In this document: positions 40,234-49,330 of the stretch, piece by piece
Layout of the letters: each line of letters opens with the position of its first letter
Position numbering within the stretch: the stretch's first letter is position 1
NCBI GenBank assembly: GCA_029248335.1
Contig: JAQWJM010000127.1
Coordinates: forward strand, 1 to 64,000
Origin: UBA12014 sp029248335
Lineage (GTDB): Bacteria > Planctomycetota > Phycisphaerae > Phycisphaerales > SM1A02
Reading direction: 5' to 3'
DNA: 64,000 nucleotides
Notes under the pieces: model-generated
What the model was told of the DNA's origin: nothing
The model's input: only the letters and a program-made list of their open reading frames with translations
Databases searched by the model: none
Made by a program: the position numbers and the translations under genes

Positions 40234-41797
40234 CCTCGCGAGCGGCGTCGGAAACGCCGGTCCGAGCGGAATCGGCCACGTCATCCGCCAGATCTCGGTA
40301 CGCGGAGGCTCCATCCAGCGCCGGCGCCGCCGGGCCTGCGGGAAGGTGGGGACCGGGGATTCCGCCCTCCGTCACGAGGGAGATCCCCCGCCAGGCCTGC
40401 CGTTCGAATCGGACCGCCATCACGATCCCGAATGCAAGGATGTAGACCGTCGCCCCGATCCAGGGCCCCACCGACGAGAGGCCGGGGGCCGCTTCGACCA
40501 GGAACCACCCCAGACCGACCAGCAGCATCCAGCCGAGGATCGACGACACCACCCCGGGCCAGATGGTGTCTCCGGCGCCGCGAAGCGCACCCGAATACAC
40601 GATTCCCACCGCGTCCATCGTCTGGAACAACGCCGCCCACACCAGCATCGTCGCGCCGATGGAGACGATCGCCGCCCTCGCCTCCGGTGAGGCGTCGCCG
40701 CCCACGAAGACCCCGATGAGTGAATCACGGAACACGAGGAAGCCGAGCGCGCAGACGGACATGTAGCCCACCGCGAGCCCGAGCGCGATCCGCGCCCGGC
40801 TCACCGCGATGTCGGGCCGCCCCGCGCCGATCCACTTGCCGACCAACGACGTCGTCGCGACCGAGAAGCCCACCGCCGGCATGAAGCTCAGATGCATGTA
40901 CCGGATCACCGCCCAGGCGGCGGTGAGATGGTCGGTTCCGAATCGGCCGATCAGGACCGTCACGAAGAGACCCCAGCAGATCATCTCGTTGCCGAACTGG
41001 AGCGACGCCGGCCAGCCCAGTCGAAGCAGGTCCCGCATCGCCCGAAGATCCGGCCGCCAGTTCCCACGACTTCGGACCTCTCGATTCAACAGTGGTCCGA
41101 GGAACACCACCATCGGCACGATCACCTCGACCGCGGTGCCGATCACCGTGCCGATCGCCGCGCCGGCGAGCCCGAGTGCCGGCGTTCCGGGGATTCCCGG
41201 AATGCCGAGTTCGGGAATGCCCGCCTCTCCGAAGATCAGGATCGCGTTCGCGACGACGTTCACCACGTTCGCCGCGACCGCGGAGATGGTGATGACGCCG
41301 GGACGCTGATAGCCGAAGAACCAGTGGCTCATCGCCTTGCCCGCGATGAGGAGCACGCCGCCCAGCAGCAGGATCGTCGCGTATTCGGTCTCGAGCGCGA
41401 CGAGCTCGGGCTCGTGCCCCGCCGCATCGAAGATGAACGGAAGCACCATCGCCCACGGAAGCAGGAGCACCAGCCAGGCGCTGACCGCGAGCCAGACCCC
41501 CGCCCATCCGTATCGAGCGGTCTGATCGCGGCGTCCCGCCCCGACGTTCTGGGCGACGAAGGTGTTCACCACCGTCAACATGCCGAAGACGAACGCGATC
41601 GGGTTGAAGGACCAGATGCCGCCGTTGCCCTGCGCCGCGACCTCGAGCGGCCCGAGACGGGCCACCATCAACGCGTCGACGAACCCCATCACGGTGTAGC
41701 TCGTCATGGTCGCGACGGTCGGCCAGGCCTGCGACCAGACCTCGCGAATCCCGGAACGACCGGGCTGGAGCGGGGATTCGAGTTCAGAGGTGGTCAC
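40208..41797 (-). CDS. MATE family multidrug/organic cation exporter
   Basis: A 529-residue inner-membrane antiporter with twelve hydrophobic segments in two halves (about 20-245 and 260-480). Repeat landmarks are AWPTVATMTSYTVMGFVDALMVARLGPLEVAA in half 1 and RLGWPASLQFGNEMICWGLF in half 2. A cytoplasmic tail of about 50 residues is longer than usual. MATE proteins expel drugs or metabolites with Na+ or H+; the substrate is not readable. The GTG start (41795-41797) has no clear ribosome site but a TATGCT box nine bases upstream. Confidence 0.93.
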   Translation of the reverse strand: MTTSELESPLQPGRSGIREVWSQAWPTVATMTSYTVMGFVDALMVARLGPLEVAAQGNGGIWSFNPIAFVFGMLTVVNTFVAQNVGAGRRDQTARYGWAGVWLAVSAWLVLLLPWAMVLPFIFDAAGHEPELVALETEYATILLLGGVLLIAGKAMSHWFFGYQRPGVITISAVAANVVNVVANAILIFGEAGIPELGIPGIPGTPALGLAGAAIGTVIGTAVEVIVPMVVFLGPLLNREVRSRGNWRPDLRAMRDLLRLGWPASLQFGNEMICWGLFVTVLIGRFGTDHLTAAWAVIRYMHLSFMPAVGFSVATTSLVGKWIGAGRPDIAVSRARIALGLAVGYMSVCALGFLVFRDSLIGVFVGGDASPEARAAIVSIGATMLVWAALFQTMDAVGIVYSGALRGAGDTIWPGVVSSILGWMLLVGLGWFLVEAAPGLSSVGPWIGATVYILAFGIVMAVRFERQAWRGISLVTEGGIPGPHLPAGPAAPALDGASAYRDLADDVADSARTGVSDAAREVEDRSRGE

Positions 41798-41833
41798 GTT
41801 CCGGCGAGCATAATCGCGATGCCGCCCCGGAGT

Positions 41834-43357
41834 TCAGCATCGATCGAGCACCCGATAGCCCACCGCCTCCTCGAGATGCGTCGCCCCGACCCGAGTCGAT
41901 CCGTCGAGGTCGGCGATGGAGCGGGCGACCCGGCGGATCCGATCGAACGCCCGCCCGCTCAGTCCGAGCTCCTCGACCATGTTCGCGAGTCGATGCAGGG
42001 ACGGTCGGTCGAGGGCGCACGCCGTGTCGAGTCGCTCGCCCGAGAGCCGCGCATTGAGCGGACCGGAACGCGCGGCGCCGAAGCTGCGGGCCGAGTCCAC
42101 CCGCCGACGCACCGCTTCGGTCGAGGGTCCGTCCGGCGGATCGAGAAACGCCGCGACCGGGGTCGCCCGCATGATCACGTGGAGATCGAATCGATCGAGC
42201 ACCGCGGCCCCGATCCGTTCGAGAACGCGTCGATCCACGCCTTCCCCGGACGATGGTCCCGCGGAACCGCTCCGCGATCCGTTCATCGTGCCGACGACCA
42301 CCACCGACGCGGGAAACCGGACCGTTCCCGCGGCCCGGGCGACGGTCACCACGCCATCCTCCAGCGGTTCACGCAACGCATCGATCGCGGCGGCGGAGAA
42401 CTCCGGGAGCTCGTCGAGCATCAGGATCCCGTGATGCGCAAGACTGACCTCGCCGGGACGAGGATTGCTGCCGCCTCCGACCAGGGCCGCCGCACTGCAA
42501 GTGTGATGCGGCGTTCGAAAACCAGGGCGGGAGAGCGTCGCCGCGTCGAACGGAAGTCCCGCGGCGGAACGGACCGCCTGCACCTCGAGAATCTCGTCCC
42601 GCCGGAGCGGGGGAAGAAGATCCACCAGCCCCCGGGCGATCATCGTCTTGCCGCATCCAGGCGGCCCGACCAGCAGCAGGTTGTGTCCGCCGACCGCCGC
42701 GATCTCGACCGCCCGCTTGGCCACCGACTGACCGCGAATGCTCGAGAGATCGAGCGTCGTCGGTCGGTGTCGATCGTGCGGATCGCTCGTCGACGACCCT
42801 GACTCTTCGACTGAAGACGGAACCGGATCGAGACCGCCGAGGAAGGACACCAGACCTCGAAGGTCGTCGACGGCCACCACCGGCAGATCACTCACCAGTC
42901 GCGCTTCGGACGCCGAAGCCGACGCGACGATCACGCCGGCCGAGTTCGCGCGGGCCGCGAGTTCCGCCAGCGCCAGCACCCCGCGCACCGGCCGCACCGT
43001 GCCGTCGAGGGCCAGCTCCCCCGCCATCGGCCAGTCCTCGATTCGACGACCTCCGGCCGATGCGTCCCGGATCGATCCCGACGCGGCGAGCACGCCCGCG
43101 GCGATGGGCAGGTCGTACACCGGTCCTTCCTTGCGAACATCCGCCGGCGCGAGATTCACGGTGAGGCGGGATCTGGGCCACGGGAATCCCGCGTTGCGGA
43201 TCGCGGTCCGCACCCGCTCCGCCGATTCCCGAACCGCCGCATCGGGAAGTCCCACGATGCCGATCGTGGGCAGCCCGTGCGGCGAGAGATCGACCTCGAT
43301 TCGGCAGGTCTCGGCTCGGACGCCGTGCAGGATGAAACTGGTGACGCGACTGATCAT
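41834..43357 (-). CDS. YifB/ComM family Mg-chelatase-like AAA+ ATPase
   Basis: A 507-residue protein. The N-terminal Lon-like S5 domain (about 1-180) has TIGIVGLPDAAVRESAERV, VNLAPADVRKEGPVYDLPIA and PMAGELALDGTVRPVRG. The AAA+ domain follows, with Walker A GPPGCGKTMIARGL near residue 230, ILMLDELPEF as Walker B, and the C-terminal Mg-chelatase domain (LSGRAFDRIRRVARSIADLDG). ComM is a hexameric helicase that drives branch migration in natural transformation. The broader YifB group is less well defined, and the usual cysteine pair of ComM is absent. A TACCGT box exactly six bases upstream of the ATG suggests a leaderless message. Confidence 0.93.
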   Translation of the reverse strand: MISRVTSFILHGVRAETCRIEVDLSPHGLPTIGIVGLPDAAVRESAERVRTAIRNAGFPWPRSRLTVNLAPADVRKEGPVYDLPIAAGVLAASGSIRDASAGGRRIEDWPMAGELALDGTVRPVRGVLALAELAARANSAGVIVASASASEARLVSDLPVVAVDDLRGLVSFLGGLDPVPSSVEESGSSTSDPHDRHRPTTLDLSSIRGQSVAKRAVEIAAVGGHNLLLVGPPGCGKTMIARGLVDLLPPLRRDEILEVQAVRSAAGLPFDAATLSRPGFRTPHHTCSAAALVGGGSNPRPGEVSLAHHGILMLDELPEFSAAAIDALREPLEDGVVTVARAAGTVRFPASVVVVGTMNGSRSGSAGPSSGEGVDRRVLERIGAAVLDRFDLHVIMRATPVAAFLDPPDGPSTEAVRRRVDSARSFGAARSGPLNARLSGERLDTACALDRPSLHRLANMVEELGLSGRAFDRIRRVARSIADLDGSTRVGATHLEEAVGYRVLDRC

Positions 43358-43449
43358 CGCGCAACGGTAGTGCAGGTGTCGTCGATTTCCGAAACCACGG
43401 CGGAAACGCCGGAAAGACGTCGCCGATCGCTTCCCGCGGCCGCTCGACT

Positions 43450-43950
43450 TCAGCGGCCGCGTGGTCGTTTGTAGCCGATCGGCTTTCCGTCGGCATACGC
43501 CCACACCGTGACGACCAGGTGCTTCACGCCCCACTGCATGGCGCGTTCGTGGGTCGGATAGAGCACGTCGAGTCGGTTGCCCTTGATCGCCCCGCCGCGA
43601 TCCAGCACCGGTACCACGCCTTCGTTCGCGTATCCCGGAATGGACAGGAGCTGTCCGAATCCGAAGACCTTGCGATCCGCGGCGACCAGTCGTCCCGCGT
43701 TGGTGTGGACGGAGTATCCGCTGGCGGTGATGCCGTCCGCCTGATCGCCGCACGAACGATGATCCGGGCTGTAGGCGGTCACCCGCATTCGAACCGACTT
43801 GACCGGAACGATCGGACGACCGTCGTGGAACCGGATCGTCGACTTCGAATCCGAGGCGATCGAGTCGCGGAGTCCGGTGCCGGTCAGCACCGCACCGCCG
43901 ACCAAAACCAGCCCGAGCAGGAACGTCATGATGGGTCCCGGTCTTCGCAT
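43450..43950 (-). CDS. 3D-domain protein (MltA/RlpA-like beta barrel)
   Basis: A 166-residue exported or anchored protein: hydrophobic N-terminus (residues 8-26) and a 3D domain (about 52-160). VRMRVTAYSPDHRSC, TASGYSVHTNAGRLVAADRKVFGFGQLLSIPGY, VPVLDRGGAIKGNRLDVLYPTHERAMQWG give the three conserved Asp. Such barrels occur in lytic transglycosylases and resuscitation factors that act on peptidoglycan. No separate glycan-binding domain is present. GGAG stands nine bases before the ATG. Confidence 0.9.
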   Translation of the reverse strand: MRRPGPIMTFLLGLVLVGGAVLTGTGLRDSIASDSKSTIRFHDGRPIVPVKSVRMRVTAYSPDHRSCGDQADGITASGYSVHTNAGRLVAADRKVFGFGQLLSIPGYANEGVVPVLDRGGAIKGNRLDVLYPTHERAMQWGVKHLVVTVWAYADGKPIGYKRPRGR

Positions 43951-44145
43951 GTCGGCTTGCTCCGGCGCCGTGGTGCTCCACCGTTGGACGACGGTGATTC
44001 ACCTCACGGTGCGATCGAACGACGAGGTTGCGCGATTCCGGGATCCCCGCAACGGTGTTCGTCGCCTCGCTCGCGACTTTGTCGTTTCCGGACCGGCCCG
44101 ACCCGCACAGACCGCACCACCGTCGGCATTGCGTACACTCCGGCG

Positions 44146-44967
44146 ATGGCTCTCCTCGAGATCGTCGCATTCGGTGGCATCGGACTCGCCGCCGGACTGA
44201 TCGGCGGCCTGCTGGGCATCGGCGGCTCCACCGTCTTCATTCCCGCCGCGACGCTTCTGATCGGCCCCGATCAGCAGATCTACCAGGCGGCCGCGATGGT
44301 GCTGAACGTGTTCGTCGCCGGAACCGCGACGCTGACCCACCACCGAGCCGGCGCGATCGACCGAGGACTCGTCCTTCGCATGCTCCCCGCGGCGGTCGTG
44401 ATGGTGTTGCTGGGCGTCCTCGCCAGCAACCACCTCGACGCCGAGATCCTCGCCGGCGTCTTCGGCGGCTTTCTGATCCTCATGTCGGGATTCGAGGCGT
44501 TCCGACTCCTGCGGAGCCGTACCGAAACGGCTTCGGATCCGTCGACGACGGAACAGGCCGACGCGGGTCCACCCCCTCGCCTCATCCTCGCCGGCATCGG
44601 CGGCTTCATGGGCTTCCTCGGTGGACTCCTTGGAATCGGCGGCGGACTCGTCGCGGTTCCGGGCCTTCGATTTCTGGCCAGGGTTCCGCTGCGAATCGCG
44701 ATCGTCGCCTCTGCCGCGGTGACGCTGCCGATGGCCCTGATGGGCGCGATCTACAAGAATCTGAGCCTGAGCGAACTCGTGGACGCCGAGGGCCGATCGC
44801 TCTCGGCCACCGATTCACTGCTCATCGCCGCGGCGATCGTGCCCGCCGCGGTTCTCGGCAGCTGGCTCGGAGCCCGTCTCGTGCGCCGGCTTCCGATCAC
44901 CACGATCCGAATCGCATTCATTCTGCTGATGGGTTTCGCCGGGATTCGGATGATCGGTTCGATCTGA
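44146..44967 (+). CDS. TauE/SafE family sulfite exporter-like permease
   Basis: A 273-residue membrane protein with eight predicted helices in two similar halves, each opening with the family glycine motif (AAGLIGGLLGIGGSTVFIP at 15-33; GFMGFLGGLLGIGGGLVAVPGL at about 155-176). TauE/SafE proteins export organic or inorganic sulfur anions, but most members have no proven substrate. There is no ribosome site. A TACACT box ends six bases before the ATG (44134-44139), so the message may be leaderless. A bidirectional terminator separates it from the DUF1573 gene. Confidence 0.9.
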   Translation: MALLEIVAFGGIGLAAGLIGGLLGIGGSTVFIPAATLLIGPDQQIYQAAAMVLNVFVAGTATLTHHRAGAIDRGLVLRMLPAAVVMVLLGVLASNHLDAEILAGVFGGFLILMSGFEAFRLLRSRTETASDPSTTEQADAGPPPRLILAGIGGFMGFLGGLLGIGGGLVAVPGLRFLARVPLRIAIVASAAVTLPMALMGAIYKNLSLSELVDAEGRSLSATDSLLIAAAIVPAAVLGSWLGARLVRRLPITTIRIAFILLMGFAGIRMIGSI

Positions 44968-45004
44968 CCGACGCGCCCGGCATCGAACGGACCAGTGAGA
45001 AGCG

Positions 45005-45040
45005 AAGGCCCGGCCGCACGTGTTCGTGCCGCCGGGCCTT
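45005..45040. terminator. Bidirectional hairpin terminator
   Basis: 10-bp GC stem (45005-45014 with 45031-45040) with an inner GCAC/GTGC pair, A/T-flanked, between the converging tauE-like and DUF1573 genes. Confidence 0.85.
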
Positions 45041-45065
45041 TGATGTTCGAAGCGCCGAACCGGGG

Positions 45066-46304
45066 TCAGCCGGAGGTCGATGCCGGGCGGGGACCGGGGC
45101 CCGCCGAGGGCGGCAGCGGCTCGCGGGTCGGACCGACACAGGGTTCACCATCCGGCGACACGACGCCGAAGACGTGGAACGGTGCGGTCTGGCCGTCGGC
45201 GGTCATCGCCGAGAGCGAGGCGTAGAGCACGCCGACGTAGTCCGAGGCGGGCGTGACGCGAATCTTCACCAGCGTGATGATCCCGTCCTCCGTCTCCTCG
45301 GTCGTGATGCCGAGCATCTGGGCCCGACAGTCGGGTGATTCGCTGATCACGGTGGCGATGGGCGACGAGACGGTGTCGAATCGGACTTCGAAGTCGACGA
45401 ACGAACCCTGCTTGATCAGGCCCAGCGGGAATCGAAAGCCGCCGGCCATCCGGAGATTCCGGTTCGGCTTCGGCAGCGTGGTCTCGTGTCGAAGATAGAC
45501 GTCGATCATCGGCGTCTCCGGACGATCCGTCTCGATGACGAGATATCTCGGATACGGCGCGGGGAGGCGATCGAGGTCGAAGGAGAGGATGTACTGGCTC
45601 CTCGGTTCGTCGGTCGCGGGGTCGAAGCCGAGATAGGTCGGCGGGAGTCCATGGAACGAGCAGATCGAGAACGGCTCGCCGTCGATCGCCTCGACCACGA
45701 TCCGTCCCTGGCGATTCTGGTTCCGGACCGCGTTGATATGCGGGGGAATCGCCCGGATCGGAAGCGTGATCTCCGCCTTCAGGTCGACGACTTCGACCAC
45801 CGAGTAGCCATCGAAGAGCACCTTGATCGAAGCGGTCTTGGGGCCGGTGTTCGGAGCGCCTTCGAGCACGGCCGCGAGATCGACGCTTTCCCCGGGCGGA
45901 ATCGTGGTCCCCCCCAGATCGCTGAGCGTCGTGCACTTGCAGGAGGGCTCGGCGGCGAGAATCATCAACGGCTCGGTGCCGCGATTGAAGATCTTGACGG
46001 ACCCTTCGGCATCCTCGTTCGGCGGGATGAAACCGAAGTCGAGGATGTTGGGGACGATCTCGACCGGCGGCGAATCCGTGAGCGACGTCTGCGAGATGCT
46101 GGGGTCCGCCGTGCCACGGGCCTCCGGCAGCACGACTGCATCGGGATTCGCGGGCTTGTTGGTGGCCACGGTCGCTTCGGCGGTCTTCTCGGGCGGGTTC
46201 GTCGCCGCCCCGTCTCCACAGCCGCCGAGCGCCGCAAGAACGGCGAGGAGCAAGGCTGAACGGTGGCGGTGAATGACGGAAGTCAGGCCGGTGGATGAAC
46301 GCAT
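45066..46304 (-). CDS. DUF1573 lipoprotein
   Basis: A 412-residue lipoprotein (signal ending LGGC near residue 29, then an Ala/Thr-rich tether). A DUF1573 immunoglobulin-like domain follows (about 85-200): FDFGFIPPNEDAEGSVKIFNRG, EPSCKCTTLSDL with the conserved Cys pair, and IPPGESVDLAAVLE. A second beta-rich half (about 205-395) repeats the theme with weaker similarity. It probably lies at the outer face of the envelope; function of the family is unknown. The start is ATG 46302-46304 with GGAG eight bases upstream. Confidence 0.85.
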   Translation of the reverse strand: MRSSTGLTSVIHRHRSALLLAVLAALGGCGDGAATNPPEKTAEATVATNKPANPDAVVLPEARGTADPSISQTSLTDSPPVEIVPNILDFGFIPPNEDAEGSVKIFNRGTEPLMILAAEPSCKCTTLSDLGGTTIPPGESVDLAAVLEGAPNTGPKTASIKVLFDGYSVVEVVDLKAEITLPIRAIPPHINAVRNQNRQGRIVVEAIDGEPFSICSFHGLPPTYLGFDPATDEPRSQYILSFDLDRLPAPYPRYLVIETDRPETPMIDVYLRHETTLPKPNRNLRMAGGFRFPLGLIKQGSFVDFEVRFDTVSSPIATVISESPDCRAQMLGITTEETEDGIITLVKIRVTPASDYVGVLYASLSAMTADGQTAPFHVFGVVSPDGEPCVGPTREPLPPSAGPGPRPASTSG

Positions 46305-46461
46305 TGATCGCTCCTGGTGGTCGAAGAAGGAGGGAATGGTAGCACCGAGGCCACTTTCCGCGGTCTTTTGGAGCACCGAGGCCCGCCATCACCACATCGT
46401 CGTGCCGGCGTCCGATGGTGAGGGCACGGCCGGAAAAAGGCCCATTTTCGGAGCTATGTTC

Positions 46462-46489
46462 TTGCATTTCTTCCACCGGATGCCATAGT
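46462..46489 (+). promoter_or_regulatory. Weak promoter before the second small RNA candidate
   Basis: TTGCAT (46462-46467), 16-base spacer, CATAGT (46484-46489). Transcription from about 46496. Confidence 0.35.
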
Positions 46490-46495
46490 TGGGCA

Positions 46496-46616
46496 TCGGT
46501 GAGCAATCATCGAGAGCCCCTTCGGGGACTCCGAGGTTCGGGAATCAATCCCACACCTCGCTCAATCAGCCCTTTTCCCTCCCTCCGCCCCCGGCTTCGG
46601 CCGGGGGTACTTTTTT
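46496..46616 (+). ncRNA. Candidate small RNA of about 120 nt
   Basis: Three consecutive hairpins without a reading frame: A, GAG plus CCCC(UUC)GGGG plus CUC (46512-46531); B, CGAGGT/ACCTCG with inner GGGA/TCCC (46532-46560); C, a UUCG-capped terminator. It lies between two divergent genes (45066-46304 minus and 46914-49007 plus), so it is not the 3' end of a coding gene. The family is not recognised. It could also be the leader of the gene at 46914 with premature termination, but it ends 300 bases short of it. Confidence 0.5.
46588..46616 (+). terminator. Rho-independent terminator with UUCG loop
   Basis: CCCCCGGC (46588-46595), TTCG, GCCGGGGG (46600-46607), then TAC and six T. Confidence 0.9.
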
Positions 46617-46913
46617 ACGCCGCCCCATCGCACCCGAACGCTGCACAGGACCGTTTCGGTGCCTGATAACGCACTTCAATTTCACGAACGACCCGCTGAG
46701 AAACACGCTGATCCACCGCCATGGTGTCACAAACCTCGGATTCGATCGCTATCAACCCCGGTGAGGCGTGGATGGCGTTTTCCGTGCCACCGTCCTACTT
46801 CCGTACTTCTCGATTTGGCGTTGAGTTCGATCGCTTCGACTTGGACAATGAAGATGCGGCGTCCTCGAACATCGGGGCCGTCCGGGTCCTCACCCCCCGG
46901 GAGTCTGGTTCAG
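46617..46913. other. Upstream region of the first FG-GAP/dockerin gene
   Basis: About 300 bases with no recognisable gene or repeat. Its GC content drops below that of the genes, as expected for a promoter region. I could not choose a convincing -35/-10 pair. Confidence 0.4.
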
Positions 46914-49007
46914 ATGAAACATTCGATTTCGATCCTGATCTCCACCCTGCTTCTCTCGACGACCACCACGCTCGCCCAACAGGTCGAGAATCAATGGCTG
47001 CGTCCGGGGGGCGGCAATCTCGATGATCCCGGGAACTGGTCGCTTCAGGAGATTCCGGGACCGTTCGACACCGCGGTGTTCGAGGTGGGTGGTTCCCAGC
47101 CGTACACCGTGCTCGGCACCAGTGGCCAGATAGGCGGCATCGAAATCGGTGGGGACGACGTGAATGCTCGCTTCTCCGGCGTCGGACAGGTCCTCTTCGC
47201 CGAGTTCCTCGACATCGGTGGACGGCCTTCCAACAGTGACTTTCGCCCCGGCAGGCTCCGGCTTCAGCTGGATCCCGGGAGTCCCGCCTTCCTGAGTTTC
47301 ATCGAGGTCGGCAATCAGGGATTCGCCAGCCAGTTCGCGATCGCACCGAGCTCGAGGATCGGAACGCTGTTCTTCGACCTCCGACCGAGCGCCACGGTCC
47401 GTTTCGAACTCGACCAGGATTCCGGTGCTTCGACGTCGGACCCGGTGCTCCTCGCGAAGAAGGGTGCGTCGCTCAAAGGCACCATCGAGATCATCCGCCA
47501 GCCGGGGGCGCTGCTTCCTCCGCTTGGAACCACCATCGATCTTCTCTTCGTGCCGTCGGGCATCCAGAACGCCTCGATCCCCGCGATCGTGACGGCCGCC
47601 CAGCCGGGTCGGAGAATCGCGCCGGAGTTCATCGACACCGATGGTGACGGCACCCCGGATCGACTGATCGGCACGATCCGGACGGCGGAGACCACGAACG
47701 TCGCGGTGCCGGGCCAATCGCTGGAGATCGGATCACCGACCTTCGCGATCGAGGCCGCCGATCTCGATGGAGACGGGATCGACGAGATCGTGATCGCCAC
47801 CGAAGCGGGCAAGCTTCGCATCTACCAGCCGACCGCCAGTGGTGGAATCGCCGGCCCCTTCGACTACGTGATCGGTCTGATCCCCGTGGACATCGCCAGC
47901 GGCGACTACGACGGTGACGGCACCATCGACCTCGCGATCGCCAACTTCGGAGACGACGACCTGTCGATCCTGCTCAATCCCGACGAGGACCCCGACGCGC
48001 TCGTGGCCGCCGAGAATCTCGTCGTTCCCGCGGGTCCGGCTTCGATCGCGACCATCGACCTCGGCGAGGCGGAAGGCAACCTGGTCTCTGGCGGCGCGGA
48101 TCTCTTCGTGGTGTCCCGAACGACCGGAACCGCCACCGGATACAAGTCGCGCGGCGGCGGCACGTTCGAGAAGGTTTCGGAAGTCGAGGTCGGCGAGGAG
48201 CCCGGCCCATCCTCACCGATCGACGACGAGAACAAGAAGGACCCCGATCCACCCGTCGGCGTGGGCGGAACGGCGAGCGGACTTCGCGGCGGTTCCCCGA
48301 CCGGGATCCTGACGATCGTGCAGCCCGATCCGGTCGATGGCAGCCTCGAAGTCGTGGGCACCGTGCCGTTGTCCGGCATCCCCAACGGCGTGGCGTCGAC
48401 GGATGTCGATGGTGATGGTTCACCGGAGACCCTGGTCATCACGACGACCGGCAACCTCGATCTGATTCGTGGAGAGATCGACTTCAGTCGAAGCTCGATC
48501 CCCCTTCCGGCCGGCATGATCGCCACCGCGATCACCACCGGGCAGTTCGACGACGTGCCGGGCCCCGAGATCCTGATCGCGATGATCGGCGAGAACAATC
48601 AGGACCCCGAACTTCTCGTCCTCCGTCCACGACCGATCGAAGGACCGGGTGACGGGATCCTGATCGATCTCGTCAACGTGATTCCGCTCGAAGATGCGGT
48701 CAGCGCGCTCGCGCTGGGTACGGGTGGCACGCCGACGTCCGAGCGACCTTCGCTCAACATCGGCGCCTTGCCGCTCCAGGGTGGCGACCCTGCGGTGAAT
48801 CTCCTCGGCCTGCAGACCATCGAGACGCCCGCCTGCAGCAAGGCGGACTTCAACGGAGACGGTGTGGTCGACGGCGGCGACCTCGGCTCGATCATCGGTG
48901 CATGGGGCCCCTGTGAAGGCTGTGCCCAGGATCTCGATCAGAACGGCGTCGTGAATTCGGCGGATCTCGGCCTCTTCCTCAGTCTCTGGGGCCCGTGCTC
49001 GATCTGA
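46914..49007 (+). CDS. Secreted FG-GAP repeat protein with C-terminal dockerin-like domain (copy 1)
   Basis: A 697-residue exported protein. Signal peptide about 1-21 (ending TLAQQ). Residues 22-200 are a beta-rich region of autotransporter/adhesin character (NQWLRPGGGNLDDPGNWS.. DTAVFEVGG). Residues 265-620 carry FG-GAP-like repeats with Asp loops (DLDGDGIDEIVIATEAGKL, DYDGDGTIDLAIANFGDDDLSILLN, DVDGDGSPETLVI). The last 55 residues hold two EF-hand loops (DFNGDGVVDGGDLGSIIGAWGPC and DLDQNGVVNSADLGLFLSLWGPC), the GC-type dockerin tail. A nearly identical gene follows at 49331. An acidic segment EEPGPSSPIDDENKKDP is shared almost unchanged. Its ligand is unknown. Confidence 0.85.
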   Translation: MKHSISILISTLLLSTTTTLAQQVENQWLRPGGGNLDDPGNWSLQEIPGPFDTAVFEVGGSQPYTVLGTSGQIGGIEIGGDDVNARFSGVGQVLFAEFLDIGGRPSNSDFRPGRLRLQLDPGSPAFLSFIEVGNQGFASQFAIAPSSRIGTLFFDLRPSATVRFELDQDSGASTSDPVLLAKKGASLKGTIEIIRQPGALLPPLGTTIDLLFVPSGIQNASIPAIVTAAQPGRRIAPEFIDTDGDGTPDRLIGTIRTAETTNVAVPGQSLEIGSPTFAIEAADLDGDGIDEIVIATEAGKLRIYQPTASGGIAGPFDYVIGLIPVDIASGDYDGDGTIDLAIANFGDDDLSILLNPDEDPDALVAAENLVVPAGPASIATIDLGEAEGNLVSGGADLFVVSRTTGTATGYKSRGGGTFEKVSEVEVGEEPGPSSPIDDENKKDPDPPVGVGGTASGLRGGSPTGILTIVQPDPVDGSLEVVGTVPLSGIPNGVASTDVDGDGSPETLVITTTGNLDLIRGEIDFSRSSIPLPAGMIATAITTGQFDDVPGPEILIAMIGENNQDPELLVLRPRPIEGPGDGILIDLVNVIPLEDAVSALALGTGGTPTSERPSLNIGALPLQGGDPAVNLLGLQTIETPACSKADFNGDGVVDGGDLGSIIGAWGPCEGCAQDLDQNGVVNSADLGLFLSLWGPCSI

Positions 49008-49330
49008 CCGGGAGACCGAACATCAGTCACCTTCGTCCCAGACAGGACGGACGACCAGTCAGCGACATGAAACGAAGGACGAACGAGCGACCCGCACGAG
49101 ACGAGGGACCATTCAATTGATTTCACTCGGCGACCGCGTCACACCGGTGACGCGCCTGGCCCTCGCCCTCCACGACTCGACGAAAACGAGATCAACCACC
49201 GCCATCGAAGGCACGGCACCACCCCCGGCCCGTCCGACTCGATGACTCCATATTCAGAATCAACGACGACCCCTCACGATTCCCTCCGGGGAACGTCACA
49301 CCCGAAACGCCCGAGCTAGGATCAAGGTTC
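49008..49330. other. Spacer between the two FG-GAP/dockerin genes
   Basis: 323 bases without a gene. A TAGGAT box (49317-49322) stands eight bases before the second ATG, next to a possible AAGG ribosome site, so the second copy may have its own promoter. No terminator hairpin was seen. Confidence 0.4.
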
